In this document: positions 60,545 to 64,000 of the stretch, piece by piece
How positions within the stretch are numbered: the first letter of the stretch is position 1
Layout of the letters: each line of letters begins with the position of its first letter
NCBI RefSeq assembly: GCF_027596085.1
Contig: NC_072460.1
Span: 6,370,012 to 6,434,011, forward strand
Direction: 5' to 3'
From: Anoplopoma fimbria
Lineage: Eukaryota; Chordata; Actinopteri; Perciformes; Anoplopomatidae
DNA: 64,000 nt
The notes under the pieces: generated by a model
Told to the model about the DNA's origin: nothing
What the model saw: the letters and a program-made list of their open reading frames with translations, nothing else
Database searches by the model: none
Position numbers and translations under genes: made by a program

Positions 60545-61200
60545 AGCTAACGATGGTTTTGTTGCCCTAACCTGTTGTTGGTTTTGTTGCCTTAACTAAC
60601 CTAGTATTGTTGGTTTTGTTGCCTAAACCCATTATTGGTTTTGTTGTCTAAACCCATTATTGGTTTTGTTGTCTAAACCCATTATTGGTTTTGTTGTCTA
60701 AACCCATTATTGGTTTTGTTGTCTAAACCCATTATTGGTTTTGTTGCCTAAACCCATTATTGGTTTTGTTGCCTAAACCCATTATTGGTTTTGTTGCCTA
60801 AACCCATTATTGGTTTTGTTGCCTAAACCCATTATTGGTTTTGTTGCCTAAACCTAACATTGGATTTGTTGCATAAAAGTAACATTGATTTTGTTGCCTC
60901 AACCTAACGATGGTTTTGTTGCCCTAACCTGTTGTTGGTTTTGTTGCCTTACCCTAATGTTAGTATTGTTGCCTAAACCCATTATTGGTTTTGTTGCCTA
61001 AACCTAATGTTGGTATTGTTGCCTAACTCTAATGTTGCTTATGTTGCCTAAACCTAACATTGGATTTGTTGCATAAAAGTAACATTGATTTTGTTGCCTC
61101 AACCTAACATTGGTTTTGTTGCCTCAACCTAACAATGGTTTTGTTGCCTCAACCTAACGTTAGTTTTGTTACCCTAACCTAATGTTAGTTTTGTTTTCTT
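60545..61200 (+). repeat. 25-bp minisatellite (GGTTTTGTTGCCTAAACC core)
   Basis: Roughly 25 units of 25 bp. The centre (60611-60860) is nearly perfect with ten units; the flanks are degenerate with variants ending TAACATTGG or TAATGTTGG. In the centre, four consecutive units carry GTCTAAA, with one GCCTAAA unit before and five after. Confidence 0.95.
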
Positions 61201-63202
61201 AAACCAATGAAAAAATTGCTTCAGCGTGGTAAATTTTAGACATTACGTGTCTCCATCTCCATGTTTTAAGAAGTCATGGTCATTTCAATTATTTCTGTTA
61301 GATCATGTTTAAACACTGTTAGCTCTGTCAACACTGTTGCTGTTCTTTACACTGTTCTCGCTGTTAATACTGATAGCTCCTAGCTGCTGGCTCAGCCCTC
61401 GCCGTTTGAGATCTGTGTGGAGGCCATCCTTCTGCCCAGTGTATTGAATTTACCAACTTTAACAACCACAATCAACATGTCAGCAAAACGGGACGGTCAT
61501 CGACATCATCATCCATTACAATCAGGGAATGTGCAGATTGGAGGGTATCATCACTGCTCAAAAAAATGACATATCTGGTCATATTTAAAATACCAATTGT
61601 TAATTTAATTTTTTCTGTTAAATAATAAACATGACAAAAAATATTTCCTGGGCATGAAAACTCCCGCTGCGTGTGTTGTGATGGGTTGTTAAATACTGTC
61701 AAAGTTGTAAATAGTGAGAGAAATAAAATATTCACTGAATGCTTCAAAGGCTTATACTCAATACACATTAATAGATTTAAGAGCAGCATTCTCCTACATC
61801 AAATTTTTATTAAAACTGTCTTTGCAGATGTAAGATTGCATATACAATGCCAGCATGTTATTATTGATATCACGTTTTTATGCCACCTATCCAGCAACAG
61901 CCGAGGCTGGAGGCATTCTGGCCTTTTTCCTAATGCCAGCTCAAATCTGTTTCTTTTTGCATATCTAGATTGGATCTACATTGATTTTTAGAAAACTGGA
62001 AAGCAAAAAACAAGTGAAATGCCATTTTTGCAAGTAGGATCCAAACCACATTTTGAGACTGTGACATTCCAGGGTAGCGGAGGCGTACAACTGCTAGACG
62101 TTTATTCTAATTTTTTTTTAATCCTTGATTCTGGGTTGTGAGTTGCCGACAAATTTCCAAGGAGGCCAATCAACTATCTGCAAGAAGCTGCCTGGTTGTC
62201 ACATTGCCAGCAACTCACAAGAAGCATCAAGGAGAAGCTCTCAAATATTTATTTTATTTTCAAAGCACGACATCTTTCCAATCGAAGAAAATAAGGGAAT
62301 AAAACATGAAGAGAGGCAAAAAGGGCTGGACGGCATTAAATAAACACAAAGAGCAATGTACACGCTATGGTGAAAAGTGTTAGTTGGAGAGTGAAAGTAG
62401 GACAGAGGATCTAATGCTCGTGCCATGCTAGTCATTCTGTAAAACATTACTAATCAAATTTGACTGCCTGTAACAAGGGATCAATTGACGCACTTTTTAA
62501 GAATTGTTATAAGCCAGAACTACCTTCAGCTCCAGCTGTGTTTAAATCCATAATAAAACAATAATCATTTTTAGCTTCAAAGATTTCTCAGAACAACAAT
62601 GATCACAGCAAAATGTGTGGCAGACAAGGCTGAAGAAGAATGTCAAGAAAGTGCTTTGGTTGGAAAACTAATGACAACAAGACAACAGAAAGCCGGAGAG
62701 CAGTTTATAGAAAATGACATCTTCGCTTCACCTGGCAATCCAAACTACTCTTTTACAAGTTCTAGGTGTTTATCCACTTTGCCATCCTGACCCTGAAGCT
62801 TTCTACCAACTGAGAGTCCGGCTGAGCAACAGAAAAGCAGTGCGGTACCTGTGAGAACCCTTCAGATGCAGCTTTCTCAGAAAATGTTACCCAAAACCTG
62901 CCAGATATCAGGGCCTTTTTAATAAAGTCCACACAAGTCACAGCTGGCGTCTTACTTCTCGCTCGATATGGTCTCAAGGCTCGGGTCATAATGCCCACGT
63001 GACTGGGCTCCAACTGCTACAGACAGGGAGAAGTGGTGCATGAGCCTTTCCTTCAGTCCACAACGTAAAACGCTGAGGTGAACAGTTCTCAAAGCTGCCT
63101 GTACATTTTGGAAGATGTAATAAGAGAGACGCTATTACCAATTGTAACCTAAATAACGAGGATGTCATCGGCAAGAGATTCAGGATGCAGCGGAGCTTCA
63201 GA

Positions 63203-63255
63203 CCAGGTGGCAACCTCCGGTTCTGAAAAGTGAAGGCAATGCCCAAGTGCCTTGA
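63203..63255 (-). repeat. Dispersed repeat family A, end fragment
   Basis: CAGGTGGCAACCTCCGGTTC and GAAAAGTGAAGGCAATGCC match the 3' terminal part of family A; the rest of the element is absent. Confidence 0.6.
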
Positions 63256-63850
63256 ACCTGGTGGATGAGAAACTGACCGTACTTCTCACTAGTAGTGACA
63301 ATGCAACAGCTATTTTAATGGAAAAGGGTGACAAGAAGCTACAAACTGACGGCGGCTCTTGTGTCAACCAATCATACGTTTGTGTTACTTCATTTCTGGT
63401 CCCCTTCTCTCTCCCGACAATTCCTGTTTGTCTAGAAAATAGAATTAAAGCATATTCTTGCCATTAGCCAGTTCGTTAATGTTGCCTCAGCAACGCCTCA
63501 ATGACAACTCAGTGACAATGTAGATGACCATGCTTGGCTGTTTTGTAGCTTTGTCACTCAATGTGTGAACTCACACATTAGCAATGTGTAAAAGAAATGC
63601 CCCCCCACCCCCTGTTTCAGTGAAACCAACTAGGATTGCACAGTGGAGGGGCCAACACAAAGGGTTCCATCAAAAAAAAACCACACAGGGTCACTTTTGA
63701 TGCAATACAATGCAGTATCATCCAGCATAGGCAACCAATTTTGAACACCCAACTGGGAATTCATACAAAGAGGTGACCATATCAGGCGAGTAGTGCATGG
63801 CAGAAAATATGCAAAGCGGTGCTTATTCTTTTAGGTTTCGACCACACAGG

Positions 63851-63897
63851 TTTCATACAGTATAATGATATAAAGTGCATCATTATACTGTATGAAA
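63851..63897. repeat. Perfect 19-bp inverted repeat (hairpin)
   Basis: TTTCATACAGTATAATGAT at 63851-63869, nine-base spacer, and its exact reverse complement at 63879-63897. Too short for a standard pre-miRNA; possibly a palindromic MITE remnant. Confidence 0.9.
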
Positions 63898-64000
63898 TGA
63901 TCACTTTGTGAACTGCTTTCATTTGACCTCATTGACTCTAACAACCGTGATTGCGGCCCAATTTCGAATTTATTGCTCTCATGTGACACTTATCATATCT

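Larger units (their letters stand above)
59807..64000 (+). other. cpne9 intron 2 (runs off window)
   Basis: No further copine exon was recognised. Contains the 25-bp minisatellite at 60545-61200, a family-A fragment at 63203-63255 and a perfect inverted repeat at 63851-63897. Confidence 0.6.

Overview
This 64 kb window looks like nuclear DNA from a ray-finned (teleost) fish. It is intron-rich, with short AT-rich spacers, many (CA)n, (GA)n and (GT)n microsatellites, a Tc1/mariner element, small Tc1-type MITEs, a CR1/L2-like LINE fragment and several dispersed repeat families. No bacterial-style operons, rRNA, CRISPR or viral genome were seen. Genes were assembled exon by exon from splice sites, reading phase and protein similarity recalled from known families. 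No search was run.

Layout. (1) 441-9144, plus strand: eleven exons of a divergent SR-protein kinase (SRPK family), complete at the 3' end, with the start codon left of the window. A decayed Tc1 transposon sits in one intron. (2) 11475-12410, minus strand: a compact three-exon gene for a secreted beta-microseminoprotein-like protein of 113 residues, with a TATA box upstream. (3) 27481-45514, minus strand: two coding exons of an LHFPL tetraspan protein, best matched to LHFPL4, a GABA-A receptor partner. They are separated by a 17 kb repeat-rich intron, and the gene has a GC-rich 5' leader. (4) 45.5-57 kb: spacer with the LINE fragment, a possible lone signal-peptide exon and blocks that look like conserved non-coding DNA. 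(5) 57065 onward, plus strand: the first two coding exons of a copine, best matched to CPNE9, running off the right edge.

Context. LHFPL4 and CPNE9 are close neighbours in the human genome as I recall it, which supports both names. Having an SRPK gene on the same segment resembles the human LHFPL5-SRPK1-CPNE5 and LHFPL3-SRPK2 neighbourhoods, so this looks like a well-preserved member of an old vertebrate paralogon. The genes are not expected to form one pathway.

Most notable observations: a copy of the 5' end of SRPK exon 4, with its splice acceptor and a neighbouring dispersed repeat, lies in sense inside the LHFPL4 intron; the microseminoprotein has lost exactly the two cysteines thought to form one disulfide; a 108-bp exact inverted duplication flanks the LINE; the SRPK gene has a probable GC-AG intron; and a 25-bp minisatellite has grown out of a dispersed-repeat motif. 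I found no convincing new molecular system.
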